Of a stretch of 38,721 bases of DNA, positions 7,685-14,288 are shown piece after piece. Origin of the DNA: a virus; the IMG/VR virus record IMGVR_UViG_3300049324_000014, positions 1 to 38,721 of that record; one strand, given 5' to 3'. The notes beneath the pieces were generated by a model. That model was given only the letters and a program-made list of their open reading frames with translations. It had not been told where the DNA came from and did not search any database. The position numbers and the translations under genes are program-made. The stretch's first letter is position 1; each line of letters opens with the position of its first letter.

Positions 7685-7871
7685 CCTCCGGCCTCGGCGG
7701 TTTCAGCGAGACCCACGCTTCATCAAACGCAGCCATAGCCTCAGCCGGTGTCTCTCCAAACCCCGAGCATCCGGTTTGAAGATCAGCACCGTAGAGAGCG
7801 CACCACATGTTCCCATCGGCCATCAGGGTAGGACGGTAGAGGACGCTGGGGCGATCAGCTTCGGTAGGCAT
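7668..7871 (-). CDS. Small phage protein (GFGETPAEAMAAFDEAW type)
   Basis: 67 residues. The segment DGNMWCALYGADLQTG followed by GFGETPAEAMAAFDEAW is a pattern I associate with small hypothetical proteins of many alpha- and gammaproteobacterial phages, where a compact beta-beta-alpha fold is likely. No catalytic motif is evident. It sits in the short minus-strand module next to attP, at the end of the genome that would become one prophage boundary. Confidence 0.7.
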   Translation of the reverse strand: MPTEADRPSVLYRPTLMADGNMWCALYGADLQTGCSGFGETPAEAMAAFDEAWVSLKPPRPEGDRAE

Positions 7872-7877
7872 GGCGAG

Positions 7878-8153
7878 TCAAGCGGCCTTGGGTTCCGCTG
7901 GCTCTTCGGCTAGGGCGGCGTCGATCATAGCGACGAAGATACCGGTCGGCGTGCGCCGCTCTGCGTTGAGGCCGGCGACGTCCATGGCCGGGGTTGCTTT
8001 GCGCGCGGCGGTGAGGATGGCGCGGACACCCGTGCACAGCGAGGCTCGCTCCCCCGCGCTCAACCGGTCCCAACAGCCGACCTCCGCTAGATCATACGTG
8101 AGATCGTAGTGGTCGGACCAAGCTCTCGCCAGCTTCTCAATGTATCCGGTCAT
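7878..8153 (-). CDS. Hypothetical helical protein
   Basis: 91 residues, mostly alpha-helical, with aromatic residues near the N-terminus (YIEKLARAWSDHYDLTYDL). The C-terminal half has the flavour of phage hypotheticals that count conserved Ala/Asp positions (IFVAMIDAALAEEPAE). Its ATG overlaps the stop of the upstream two-TM protein by four bases, so the two are coupled. No function recognised. Confidence 0.7.
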   Translation of the reverse strand: MTGYIEKLARAWSDHYDLTYDLAEVGCWDRLSAGERASLCTGVRAILTAARKATPAMDVAGLNAERRTPTGIFVAMIDAALAEEPAEPKAA

Positions 8154-8323
8154 GGGCGGTCAGGTCCGGTGAGCCGTTTGGTCGGCGACGTGAACTCGAC
8201 AAACGCGCCGACGAGATAAGCTATGCTCCCGAACGCCGCAGCCACGCCCCACTGCGGGCTGAACATCGGGCCGAACCAGAGCGCGGCGATCCAAATGATG
8301 GCACTGGCGATCAGGCTTTTCAT
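8150..8323 (-). CDS. Small two-helix membrane protein
   Basis: 57 residues. It starts MKSLIASAIIWIAALWFGPM and has two hydrophobic segments (about 3-19 and 25-45) followed by a polar tail. The stop overlaps the downstream ATG (ATGA). Nothing in the sequence gives a function. A lysogeny-expressed membrane protein (for example superinfection exclusion) is one possibility given the position beside attP, but that is speculation. Confidence 0.6.
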   Translation of the reverse strand: MKSLIASAIIWIAALWFGPMFSPQWGVAAAFGSIAYLVGAFVEFTSPTKRLTGPDRP

Positions 8324-8593
8324 GCCGATTATTCTATGCGGAATCGCCCGGAAATGCTAAGGTTTTCGTGCTGGTTTGGCGTTCGCGCCCGTGTTGGCCC
8401 CGGCCATCGCGCAAGACGGTTTGACCGACTTGGGCCGGCTGGCGTACCGGTACGTTCCGAGGCGCGAGAAAAGGGGTCGCCGTAGGCGGTCGGCTCGCGC
8501 CTCGGCTACCGACGTAGTTCTTTGCATAAATTGCAAAGAGCCCTTCCCCTGCGTAACCAGGAATCCTGGCGGACTGCCCTGGCCGGCAGCAAC
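8324..8593. other. Gene-free stretch with five consecutive dyad symmetries
   Basis: I see no convincing gene here. Between 8443 and 8569 lie five inverted repeats in series: CGTACCGGTACG (8443-8454, perfect palindrome); 12-bp arms CCGAGGCGCGAG/CTCGCGCCTCGG (8457-8468/8494-8505) whose loop itself contains CGCC-GTA-GGCG; CTAC-CGAC-GTAG (8506-8517); CTTTGCA-TAAAT-TGCAAAG (8520-8538); and CCAGGA-A-TCCTGG (8557-8569). This could be a structured small RNA, a regulator-binding array or a 3' structure after gene 8594-8875. Confidence 0.6.
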
Positions 8594-8875
8594 CTAGTCC
8601 GACGACCATTGCCTGATGCCAACCCCAACCACATAGGCATGAACCCGCCTCGACCGACACGCCGAGCAAACGAGCCTGTCGAAGATGTCGGCGATCGTGC
8701 GCTCCGGTCCAAACGCCAGGAGCTTGTCGCCGCTGATCGTGGCCTCATGCTCGCAGCCTGTCTCGCTCCAGCATACGACCCGGACACCGTTGCCGCGGGC
8801 GACCATGTCCCCGAACTGCCAGTCAGCGTCTCGGCTATCGTAGGGGTTGTATTGGGCGAGGGGAGAGCGGGGCAT
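8594..8875 (-). CDS. Small zinc-ribbon-like protein
   Basis: 93 residues from ATG 8875 (an in-frame GTG at 8887 is an alternative; GGAA lies before the ATG). Cys35, Cys41/His43, Cys70 and Cys73 form a plausible zinc site, and the end is basic (CRSRR). It is the first gene of the short minus-strand module and lies nearest to attP, about 95 bp from the core, so its promoter must lie in 8876-8970 or come from host DNA after integration. No family name is claimed. Confidence 0.65.
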   Translation of the reverse strand: MPRSPLAQYNPYDSRDADWQFGDMVARGNGVRVVCWSETGCEHEATISGDKLLAFGPERTIADIFDRLVCSACRSRRVHAYVVGVGIRQWSSD

Positions 8876-8918
8876 GGCGATTTCCACGGAAGTCGCAAAC
8901 CCTTACCCTACGTGGCCT

Positions 8919-8929
8919 GTTTTCCAATC
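8919..8929. repeat. GTTTTCCAATC, left copy (candidate integrase arm site)
   Basis: An 11-bp sequence found here and twice in tandem at 9054-9076, all in the same orientation and flanking the tRNA-like attP core at 41 and 36 bp. Tyrosine integrases of the lambda type bind short repeated arm sites on both sides of the core, so this is a reasonable candidate. It is small, so chance recurrence is not excluded. Confidence 0.45.
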
Positions 8930-8970
8930 GTGACAAGGCGCAGCCGTTGAATCTATAAGGCCAAGCCGGC

Positions 8971-9017
8971 GACTGAAAATCCGCGTGTCGGTGGTTCGAA
9001 TCCGCCCCCAGGCACCA
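8971..9017 (+). other. attP: attP core: 3' half of tRNA-Phe(GAA)
   Basis: From GACTGAAAATCCGCG to the terminal CCA (9015-9017), the 47 bp read as the anticodon loop (CTGAAAA, anticodon GAA), variable loop, T-arm (GGTGG-TTCGAAT-CCGCC), 3' acceptor strand CCCAGGC and ACCA of a tRNA-Phe. The 5' half is absent: the 5' anticodon arm does not pair and no GCCTGGG acceptor strand lies upstream. This is the usual form of an attP that restores the host tRNA on integration. It lies 14 bp from the integrase stop. Confidence 0.85.
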
Positions 9018-9031
9018 CTACTTTCAAGGCC

Positions 9032-10180
9032 TTAGCGTTTGGGCCTTGGAAGCGTTTTCCAATCCGTTTTCCAATCGGCGTTCGCAAAGCGTTTCTGGAT
9101 GCCCTCAAGAACCGTCAGCTGGGCACCGGCCCGATCCGATTCCCGACCATAGACGGCGGCCATTGCCGTGCTGCGGTCGCCGATCGCCGCGGCCACCCTG
9201 GACTCGCTCTCGCCGGCGTCACGCGCCCATGATGCGACAGAGTGCCTGAGGCCATGGAAGGTCAGGCCGTCGCCGAGTTTCTTTTCCGCTTTCAGGACGC
9301 CGATACGCTTGAAGAACGAGGCCCGAAACCCGGACGCGGTCCATGGCGTACCGTAGGCCGTGGTCGCGATCTGGACAGCGTCGCCCCGAACAGCCATTGC
9401 CGCATCAAGGATCAGTTTGAACTGGCCGGTGACGGGCGCCATGCAGGCCTCGCCGTTTTTGCCCGCTATCCAGCGCACCACGGCTCCGTCGTAGGCGCGC
9501 CAGGTCGCGATCAGTGCGTCGCCCTGGCGCATGCCCGCGAAGAGGCCCAACGCGAAGGGCACCAGCAGCTGACGCGGCGCGCCGGCGGCGAAGATGTCGG
9601 CCTCGGCGACGGCCCACGCGCGGTTGGCGTCGGCTTGGCTGGTGGGCTTGCGGATCAGATCCACGTCGAGCGCGGGATTGTCCCGACAGTGGTCGCGTTT
9701 CTTGCCCCAGGCCATGGTGAGGCGAAGGACCTGCACGACATAGTTGGCGAAGCGACGACCTTTGGCGGCGTCGGCTTTGTCCCTCAGCGCGAACACGTCT
9801 GCGGGCCGCATCGTGCCCAGGTTCTTCTTCGTGGCGGCGTCGCCCAGCCAATCGCGCACCGCCTGATAGTCTGAGCGCGTCCTGGGCTTCAGGTTCCGCC
9901 ACTCTGGACTCTGGATATACTTGGCCCATAGCTCGGCGTACGAGCCCGTCAGAGCGTTCCTGGCGGCTTCCAGGGCCGTGAGGCGTCTATCCAGCGCGGC
10001 GACCTCTAGAAGGCCCTCTGCGGTCTCTGGATCGTGCTGGAGAGCCCGGCCGGTGCCGCGGTGATACCAGTAGACGCGGACGCGCCCGTCAGCCAGCTTG
10101 CGGCGGACAGGTTTAAGCCCTTTTGGCACGAGGAGGGTCCGTCTCGCCGGCAAGGTCCACCCAGCTGCTTCCTGCGTCAT
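9032..10180 (-). CDS. int: Tyrosine site-specific integrase
   Basis: 382 residues. The N-terminal part is a DNA-binding/core-binding region (YWYHRGTG near 38-44; SAM-like helices about 80-165). The catalytic domain shows Arg218 (GMRQGD), Lys241 (AGKNGE), His309/Arg312 (HGLRH) and nucleophile Tyr344 (AAVYGRE). The position usually held by the second His (LGHSS in many members) reads IGDRST, with Asp335. The C-terminus contains a DWKTDWKT duplication encoded by two tandem 11-bp repeats that may be integrase arm sites. It overlaps the upstream gene by 68 bp; a GTG at 10129 would shorten it to a more typical start. It integrates at tRNA-Phe via the adjacent attP. Confidence 0.95.
   Translation of the reverse strand: MTQEAAGWTLPARRTLLVPKGLKPVRRKLADGRVRVYWYHRGTGRALQHDPETAEGLLEVAALDRRLTALEAARNALTGSYAELWAKYIQSPEWRNLKPRTRSDYQAVRDWLGDAATKKNLGTMRPADVFALRDKADAAKGRRFANYVVQVLRLTMAWGKKRDHCRDNPALDVDLIRKPTSQADANRAWAVAEADIFAAGAPRQLLVPFALGLFAGMRQGDALIATWRAYDGAVVRWIAGKNGEACMAPVTGQFKLILDAAMAVRGDAVQIATTAYGTPWTASGFRASFFKRIGVLKAEKKLGDGLTFHGLRHSVASWARDAGESESRVAAAIGDRSTAMAAVYGRESDRAGAQLTVLEGIQKRFANADWKTDWKTLPRPKR
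9054..9076. repeat. Tandem GTTTTCCAATC pair (candidate integrase arm sites)
   Basis: Two 11-bp copies at 9054-9064 and 9066-9076 with a 12-bp period, inside the 3' end of int and 36 bp from the attP core. The third copy is on the other side of the core (8919-8929). The tandem pair explains the DWKTDWKT duplication near the integrase C-terminus. Confidence 0.5.
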
Positions 10181-10322
10181 TCGACGGAAGCGCGTCGGCG
10201 GGGACCTCAGTCAATAGGGTGATCGAGCCGTCCGGCGAAAGCAGCAACCCGCGCACAGGATGTCCACAGGATTCTAAGGCGTGGACCGCTTCGACCAGTC
10301 TGGCGCGACCGACCTTGCTCAT
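10113..10322 (-). CDS. Small acidic-tailed protein, unknown function
   Basis: 69 residues from ATG 10322, which overlaps the preceding stop (ATGA). It begins MSKVGRARLVEAVHALESCG and continues with a short beta-type stretch (GLLLSPDGSITLLTE) and a polar tail. No domain is recognised. It overlaps the integrase start by up to 68 bp and could be translationally linked to it, which would place it in the integration module. Confidence 0.65.
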   Translation of the reverse strand: MSKVGRARLVEAVHALESCGHPVRGLLLSPDGSITLLTEVPADALPSNDAGSSWVDLAGETDPPRAKRA

Positions 10323-10528
10323 GGCTGGCCCCTCATCCTCCGAGGCGTCGTGCCTCCGGCGTCGTTGCCCATGTTCGCGCGGACGACACGCTCGCCGCAC
10401 TTGTTGCAGGCGCGGGCCAGATCGGCGTTGTAGGTATCGCGCAGGACGCCCGTCGCTGGCTTGCCGCAGATCGCGCAGTAGCCGAGATTGCCGAACCATT
10501 TGGCGGTAGGGAATGGGCGCTCAGCCAT
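10319..10528 (-). CDS. Small treble-clef/zinc-ribbon-like protein
   Basis: 69 residues with CAIC (Cys18, Cys21) and CNKC (Cys41, Cys44), a four-Cys zinc site spaced as in small zinc ribbons, followed by basic residues. Such proteins are common in phage early operons and may bind nucleic acid or a host protein. It overlaps both neighbours by a few bases. Function unknown. Confidence 0.7.
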   Translation of the reverse strand: MAERPFPTAKWFGNLGYCAICGKPATGVLRDTYNADLARACNKCGERVVRANMGNDAGGTTPRRMRGQP

Positions 10529-10976
10529 CGGCGTTTGCCAGTTCGAGCAAAACTTCTGCGTGGCAGGGTCCCTCGCCGCACCAGCACGCGAGGTTCTTGC
10601 CGCGAAGCTCCGCGCGAACTTCCGCCAACGTCGGCGGCCGGCCAGGATTGATATCGGGCGACAACGCTATGGGCTCGCTCTTTCCGCCGCGCTCCATGTA
10701 GAGCCCGTTCTCGACGCTGACGTAGCCCTCGGTCAGCCAGGCGCGATAGGCGCGGACGCTGGCCTCTCGCCGGCCGGCCGGATCGCCCTTGCAGCCGTAG
10801 GCGAGCGCCGACCAGCAATGCTCGGATCGCCGGAAGTCGAACGGGTTGCCCCACTTGGTCGGACGGCCGACATAGGTTGTGTTCTCAGGCATGACCCAGC
10901 CAGCGGTGCGTTTCCGCTGAACGCGGATTGGTTTGGTCAGCCCGCCCGCCTCTGCATGTTCGGCGACCCTGGTCAC
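10521..10976 (-). CDS. DUF4326 domain protein
   Basis: 151 residues starting with GTG 10976, overlapping the stop of a micro-ORF (GTGA). The family pattern is clear: an RVQRKRTAGW segment, NTTYVGRPTKWGNPF (about 32-46), and the C-terminal NLACWCGEGPCHAEVLLELAN (about 128-148) with Cys131, Cys133, Cys138 and His139, which may bind a metal. DUF4326 is widespread in phages and its biochemical role is not established to my knowledge. It sits upstream of the integrase in the early-left operon. Confidence 0.85.
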   Translation of the reverse strand: MTRVAEHAEAGGLTKPIRVQRKRTAGWVMPENTTYVGRPTKWGNPFDFRRSEHCWSALAYGCKGDPAGRREASVRAYRAWLTEGYVSVENGLYMERGGKSEPIALSPDINPGRPPTLAEVRAELRGKNLACWCGEGPCHAEVLLELANADG

Positions 10977-11029
10977 GACTTGTCGCCACCCTCGACGAGG
11001 AGTCGCAAGGACGGCTGGAGGGTGTTCAT
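10973..11029 (-). CDS. 18-residue micro-ORF coupled to both neighbours
   Basis: MNTLQPSLRLLVEGGDKS. Its ATG overlaps the stop of the upstream gene (ATGA) and its stop overlaps the GTG of the DUF4326 gene (GTGA). It fills exactly the gap that would otherwise break the coupled operon. It may be a translated peptide or serve only to carry ribosomes to the next gene. Confidence 0.4.
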   Translation of the reverse strand: MNTLQPSLRLLVEGGDKS

Positions 11030-11229
11030 CGGTAGTGCCTCGAAATGAAGACCGAGACGATATCGGGTTCGTTGCCGTCGCTGCTGCCGGTGTCGAGGCT
11101 CACGTTCAGGCCGTCAGCCTTCGCGGCTTTGATGGTGGCGTTCAGCACGCGGCGGGCATCCTTGATCCTGGCCACATGCTCTTCGTCGGACAGCCTGGCC
11201 AACTTCTCAAATGCGATGTTATCCGGCAC
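11026..11229 (-). CDS. Small helical protein, unknown function
   Basis: 67 residues. A charged amphipathic helix (FEKLARLSDEEHVARIKDAR and on to about residue 40) is followed by a short beta-type tail (DIVSVFISRHYR). It starts MPDN, as does the upstream neighbour, with which it overlaps by 11 bp. No recognised domain. Real-gene status rests on composition and tight packing. Confidence 0.65.
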   Translation of the reverse strand: MPDNIAFEKLARLSDEEHVARIKDARRVLNATIKAAKADGLNVSLDTGSSDGNEPDIVSVFISRHYR

Positions 11230-11572
11230 TGGAGGCCTCGCTGCGCTCTATGCAGCCCTCGCAAATCCAGATGTCGTCGTTTCCCGTCTCGGCGGGCATG
11301 CCGCAGAACTCACAAGCGAAGGCCATGGACGTGCGCACCAGCGCGGCCTCGGTGGGCATGGACTTCAACAGGTCCTCAATCTCGACCAGCGTCCGCACAC
11401 CGACCGGAAGGAAGCCGGTGCGACGCTTCGGCGATTTGCAGCCGAGCATGTGGAAAGCGGCCTCGGCATTGAGGCAGGCGGCAAGCAGGCGCGCCACCTT
11501 CGCCGCATCGCCCGTCAGCGCGGCTACGGCATCCTCGGCCTGGGCGACCGTCATTTGGGCGTTATCCGGCAT
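11219..11572 (-). CDS. Hypothetical protein with C-terminal zinc knuckle
   Basis: 117 residues. The N-terminal two thirds are helical (Ala/Leu-rich, residues 7-80); the C-terminal part has CEFC (Cys87, Cys90) and CEGC (Cys104, Cys107), a four-Cys zinc site. The function is not evident. It lies 30 bp after the previous gene of the operon, one of the few non-overlapping joins there. Confidence 0.7.
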   Translation of the reverse strand: MPDNAQMTVAQAEDAVAALTGDAAKVARLLAACLNAEAAFHMLGCKSPKRRTGFLPVGVRTLVEIEDLLKSMPTEAALVRTSMAFACEFCGMPAETGNDDIWICEGCIERSEASSAG

Positions 11573-11602
11573 TGGTCGGGTCCGTTTTTGGAGGGGAGGG
11601 GG

Positions 11603-11794
11603 TCAACATGCGCAGTCCTCCGGCGGGTGATAACAGTGCGGGCACACGGCTTCGTCGTAGAGCGGGCAGTGTCGGCCCGATGCACCGGGCTCTTTGTCGC
11701 GAAGCTGCGGACAATCGACCCATTCGCAGTCGCCATCCCGGTCGGCGTGGCAGCTGTTGTTGAGCACGAGGTCACCCCTGACTTCATCCGGCAT
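11603..11794 (-). CDS. Cys-rich small protein
   Basis: 63 residues with eight cysteines (15, 23, 28, 43, 51, 54, 61, 63) and several histidines, enough for two metal sites. The Cys-Pro-His-Cys-Tyr-His segment near residues 51-56 is characteristic of a zinc-binding turn. No family recognised. It overlaps the upstream gene by 11 bp. Confidence 0.65.
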   Translation of the reverse strand: MPDEVRGDLVLNNSCHADRDGDCEWVDCPQLRDKEPGASGRHCPLYDEAVCPHCYHPPEDCAC

Positions 11795-12182
11795 CTTGGG
11801 CTCCTAGGGCTTGGCGGGCTATGTCTGCGGCCCATCCGTGACCCGCCGCGATTCCGACGCTGTAGAGCGGACCGATCTCAGGATGTCCCAACGGTTGATC
11901 GTCGTTGATGATCTTCCGAAGCGCCGCCTCGTACCTCTCAGCCCTCTCCGCTGCACCGATAAGCTGTTCTGCGTTGTTGACGAGGGCGACGAACAGCTTG
12001 GCCTCGTCTTCTTCCATGCCGTTGCAAATCTCATACGCGACATGAGCCGGCTCATCGGGGAAGTCGTGAATGCGCCAGCCGTCCGGGTAGCCATCGCTGT
12101 TGGGCGCGAGGTAGTCAGCCTGAAGGCGCGTGAAGCTGGCTTTCTCCAGCAGCACCCGTAGGCCGGCGGGGGAGGTGGTCAT
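11784..12182 (-). CDS. Hypothetical protein
   Basis: 132 residues. An N-terminal mixed region is rich in aromatics (YLAPNSDGYPDGWRIHDF), and an acidic helical part follows (EEDEAKLFVALVNNAEQLIG, then AERAERYEAALRKIIND). The LFVALVNNAEQLIGAAE pattern resembles phage hypotheticals that carry an ANAxLIAAAP-like helix. No catalytic motif. Coupled to the upstream gene by ATGA. Confidence 0.7.
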   Translation of the reverse strand: MTTSPAGLRVLLEKASFTRLQADYLAPNSDGYPDGWRIHDFPDEPAHVAYEICNGMEEDEAKLFVALVNNAEQLIGAAERAERYEAALRKIINDDQPLGHPEIGPLYSVGIAAGHGWAADIARQALGAQDAG

Positions 12183-12379
12183 GAGGGCCTCCGTTGCGTG
12201 TCATCGGCGCTGTGTGCGGACGCAAGCGCGCCGTCATCGACGGCCTCTAGAGCATCGGCGAGGCGCGACAGAAGTCCGTTCAGGCGGAAGGCTGGGACCT
12301 CTACCTCCCACGGGCTTTTCCGCGCCCACGCCCGCGCCTCGGCGATGAGTGCTTGGCGATCAGAAAGGATGATATCCAT
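12179..12379 (-). CDS. Small helical protein
   Basis: 66 residues, predicted mostly alpha-helical (LIAEARAWARKSPWEV, then FRLNGLLSRLADALEAVDD). Its ATG overlaps the preceding stop by one base (TAATG) and its stop overlaps the next ATG. The layout of a short helix followed by LxxLADALE is common in small phage proteins of unknown role. Confidence 0.7.
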   Translation of the reverse strand: MDIILSDRQALIAEARAWARKSPWEVEVPAFRLNGLLSRLADALEAVDDGALASAHSADDTQRRPS

Positions 12380-12882
12380 TAGAAATCTACCTCGCCGAAT
12401 GGGTCCGGCGCCGGTGGCTCTGAGGCTCGCGCCGCGACGCGCTGTTCATCAAAAAAGGGCACAAGGGGTGCGTCCCAAGGCTCTCCTAGGACCGCGCTGA
12501 TCATAGCTCGCCAGCACATGACGGCCTGCCAAATCCGCAGAGTCGGAAAGCTGAAGGCGTCGTCGCAAAGTGGGTGCGCCCGCTCTAGACGCTCCATATT
12601 CATCTCGGCCACCATCGAGACGTTTTCGGCGCTGTCCCACATATTGAAAGAGGGCTCGCGCATCGCCGAGACTGCTGCGTGGGCAAGCGCCAGATAGGTG
12701 GGCAATACTTCGGCGGGCGGGTCGGCAAAGACCTCTCCGCCAAGCTCCAACGCAGCGTGCGCCCGCCAGATGGCCGACGCCACGCTCAGCGCCTCCATGG
12801 TGGGCTCGCTCTTTGGTGGCGCGCTTGCGTCCACACTCGGCGGCTGGGTTTCCAACGTGCGGCCCTCTGAATCTTCCTTCAC
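12379..12882 (-). CDS. Hypothetical helical protein
   Basis: 167 residues from GTG 12882, which overlaps the preceding stop (GTGA). A Pro/Ser-rich N-terminus of about 30 residues precedes a helical body with conserved-looking Trp and Met residues (AIWRAHAALELGG, FNMWDSAENVSMVAEMNM, LRIWQAVMCWRAMISAVLGE). No motif I can name. Confidence 0.7.
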   Translation of the reverse strand: MKEDSEGRTLETQPPSVDASAPPKSEPTMEALSVASAIWRAHAALELGGEVFADPPAEVLPTYLALAHAAVSAMREPSFNMWDSAENVSMVAEMNMERLERAHPLCDDAFSFPTLRIWQAVMCWRAMISAVLGEPWDAPLVPFFDEQRVAARASEPPAPDPFGEVDF

Positions 12883-13460
12883 TTTTCCATCTCCGATATC
12901 GCCCGAGCGGCAGCGCGATCTTCGTCGCCGAACAGCATGTCGATCTCGGCCCGCGCCACGCTGTAGGTTTCAAGCTGAAGCGTTCCAATCTCAGATGGCT
13001 CCAACCGCGCAAGGAACGGCGCGTGGACCGGGGCGATATGGGCAGCGATCCGGCGAGCCGCATGCTCGCGCGTGATCTCTGGAACCGCCATTCTAGCTAG
13101 CTGGGCGGATTGGGTGGCGAGGGGAGGTGCGGGTGCGGCAGCAAGCATGGCGGCGTACACGAACTCGGCCGGCGTAATGATGTGGCGTCCGTCTGGCGCT
13201 TTCTCGCAGCTGGCAAGATATTCTATCGCTCGCTCACGGCCAGCTTCGATCATTTCCTCGGTCGGCTCCTCGGGGACCAGGCGCCAGCCCTCCACTTTCA
13301 GCCCTGCGTCATGAGCCGGCCCGGTGGACAGGGCTTGCTCAAGGCGGGAGGCGAGGCGGTCGAATAGGTCCGCAACGCTGCCTGGAGTGCCGGGCATGAA
13401 GTCGGGGTGTGTCGCGGCCGCACGGGCCAATGCGATTAGTTTCTCGTCGGTGGGGGTCAT
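12879..13460 (-). CDS. Hypothetical phage protein (GWRLVPEEPTEEMIEAG type)
   Basis: 193 residues. The central block GWRLVPEEPTEEMIEAGRE followed by FVYAAMLAAAP is a recurring signature of phage early-region hypotheticals, in which a short beta hairpin precedes a helix. The C-terminal 70 residues are helical and charged. No catalytic residues evident. Coupled by overlap to both neighbours. Confidence 0.75.
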   Translation of the reverse strand: MTPTDEKLIALARAAATHPDFMPGTPGSVADLFDRLASRLEQALSTGPAHDAGLKVEGWRLVPEEPTEEMIEAGRERAIEYLASCEKAPDGRHIITPAEFVYAAMLAAAPAPPLATQSAQLARMAVPEITREHAARRIAAHIAPVHAPFLARLEPSEIGTLQLETYSVARAEIDMLFGDEDRAAARAISEMEK

Positions 13461-13627
13461 GAGGGGTCCTTTCGGGCACAGCGGCGGGGTAGTGTTTCCA
13501 AAGCCTCGCGTGCGATTTTGGCGGGCTCGGCGAACATGGACGCCTCAATGCGCTTAAGGGCGCGCTCGTAATGGAGCATCCATTCGCGGTCGGTGCGCTT
13601 CTGAACTCGGCTGACGGTCGCGCTCAT
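13457..13627 (-). CDS. Small basic helical protein
   Basis: 56 residues from ATG 13627, chosen because it forms an ATGA overlap with the upstream stop; a longer frame exists but would overlap the neighbour by 55 bp. It starts MSATVSRVQKRTDREWMLHY and has an Arg/Lys-rich C-terminus. Possibly nucleic-acid binding by charge alone; function unknown. Confidence 0.6.
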   Translation of the reverse strand: MSATVSRVQKRTDREWMLHYERALKRIEASMFAEPAKIAREALETLPRRCARKDPS

Positions 13628-13872
13628 TCCCCCTCTCCCAAAGCTGCCCGACCGGCTCGCTGATATTCGCCGCACCATTGATCGGCGCTGGCGTCAGGCC
13701 AGCCGGGGCCGAGCCAACTCGCGCACGAGCTTTTGTGCTCAACCATGATCGGCGACCGCGCCCGACACTCCATCTTCGCGTACTGACGTCCCGATTTGCG
13801 CCAGAAGCGACACGTCGAACACGTCTCCAGCAGCGCCCGCATTTCGTCCGTCAGCTCCATCTTGGGGGTCAC
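13624..13872 (-). CDS. Small Cys-rich protein
   Basis: 82 residues with Cys18/Cys21 (CSTCRFW), Cys36, Cys50 and Cys67 and a WCGEYQ motif near the end. The CxxCRFW...WCGEYQ arrangement is familiar from short hypothetical proteins in proteobacterial prophages and probably binds one zinc. No function is known to me. Confidence 0.72.
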   Translation of the reverse strand: MTPKMELTDEMRALLETCSTCRFWRKSGRQYAKMECRARSPIMVEHKSSCASWLGPGWPDASADQWCGEYQRAGRAALGEGE

Positions 13873-14288
13873 GGGCGAGCCTCCCGGGCCACGACCTTGC
13901 CGTCAAACCGGCGGGTCTTTGAGCGGTCGAAACCGCTGTTTTGTATAGCATTTCGGCGCGGTTTCGTCTCGACAATATCGTCCGAAGGCGGTAGATTATT
14001 CGCCTGTAACCGCTTCACCTTGGCGTGCTTGCCGGCGTCGGTTTTGGTCTTCGCGGCATGGCACGCGACGCAGAGGCATTCGAGGTTCCCGACCTCGGTC
14101 AGCCCGCCGAGAAAGACGGAAAGGACGTGGTCGAATTGAGTGTCGCCCCTGACGAGCTTCTTGCCGCATTTTGGATTGCAGCACCGGCCACCATTGGCGA
14201 CCAGGACCTGAAGCTTCAGCTTATCGGAGATGTAGCCCCGCACGGCAGGACCGACAGGCTCACCGGATTTGGCAACTACCCGGCTCAT
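13869..14288 (-). CDS. HNH endonuclease-like protein
   Basis: 139 residues. It carries the HNH/treble-clef pattern: Cys36-Cys37...Cys41, Asp53-His54 (QFDHVLS), Asn68 and Cys73-x-x-Cys76-His77 (CVACHAAKT), followed by a basic tail. This is the hallmark of HNH nucleases that cut double-stranded DNA. It sits in the early-left operon beside the recombination genes rather than next to the terminase. It may process DNA during recombination or be a homing-type nuclease; the neat operon overlaps argue against a recent intruder. Confidence 0.82.
   Translation of the reverse strand: MSRVVAKSGEPVGPAVRGYISDKLKLQVLVANGGRCCNPKCGKKLVRGDTQFDHVLSVFLGGLTEVGNLECLCVACHAAKTKTDAGKHAKVKRLQANNLPPSDDIVETKPRRNAIQNSGFDRSKTRRFDGKVVAREARP

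Noticed and set aside
8376-8597. Plus-strand 73-codon frame with a CxxC over the dyad-rich region
   Set aside because: Basic, repetitive composition follows from the inverted repeats; no ribosome site and no partner genes on this strand.
8334-8669. Minus-strand 111-codon frame over the dyad-rich region
   Set aside because: It overlaps gene 8594-8875 out of frame, is Cys/Gly/Arg-rich without pattern and has no ribosome site.
8957-9017. Complete tRNA-Phe gene
   Set aside because: Only the 3' half is tRNA-like; the 5' anticodon arm does not pair and no 5' acceptor strand is present, so it is an attP core.
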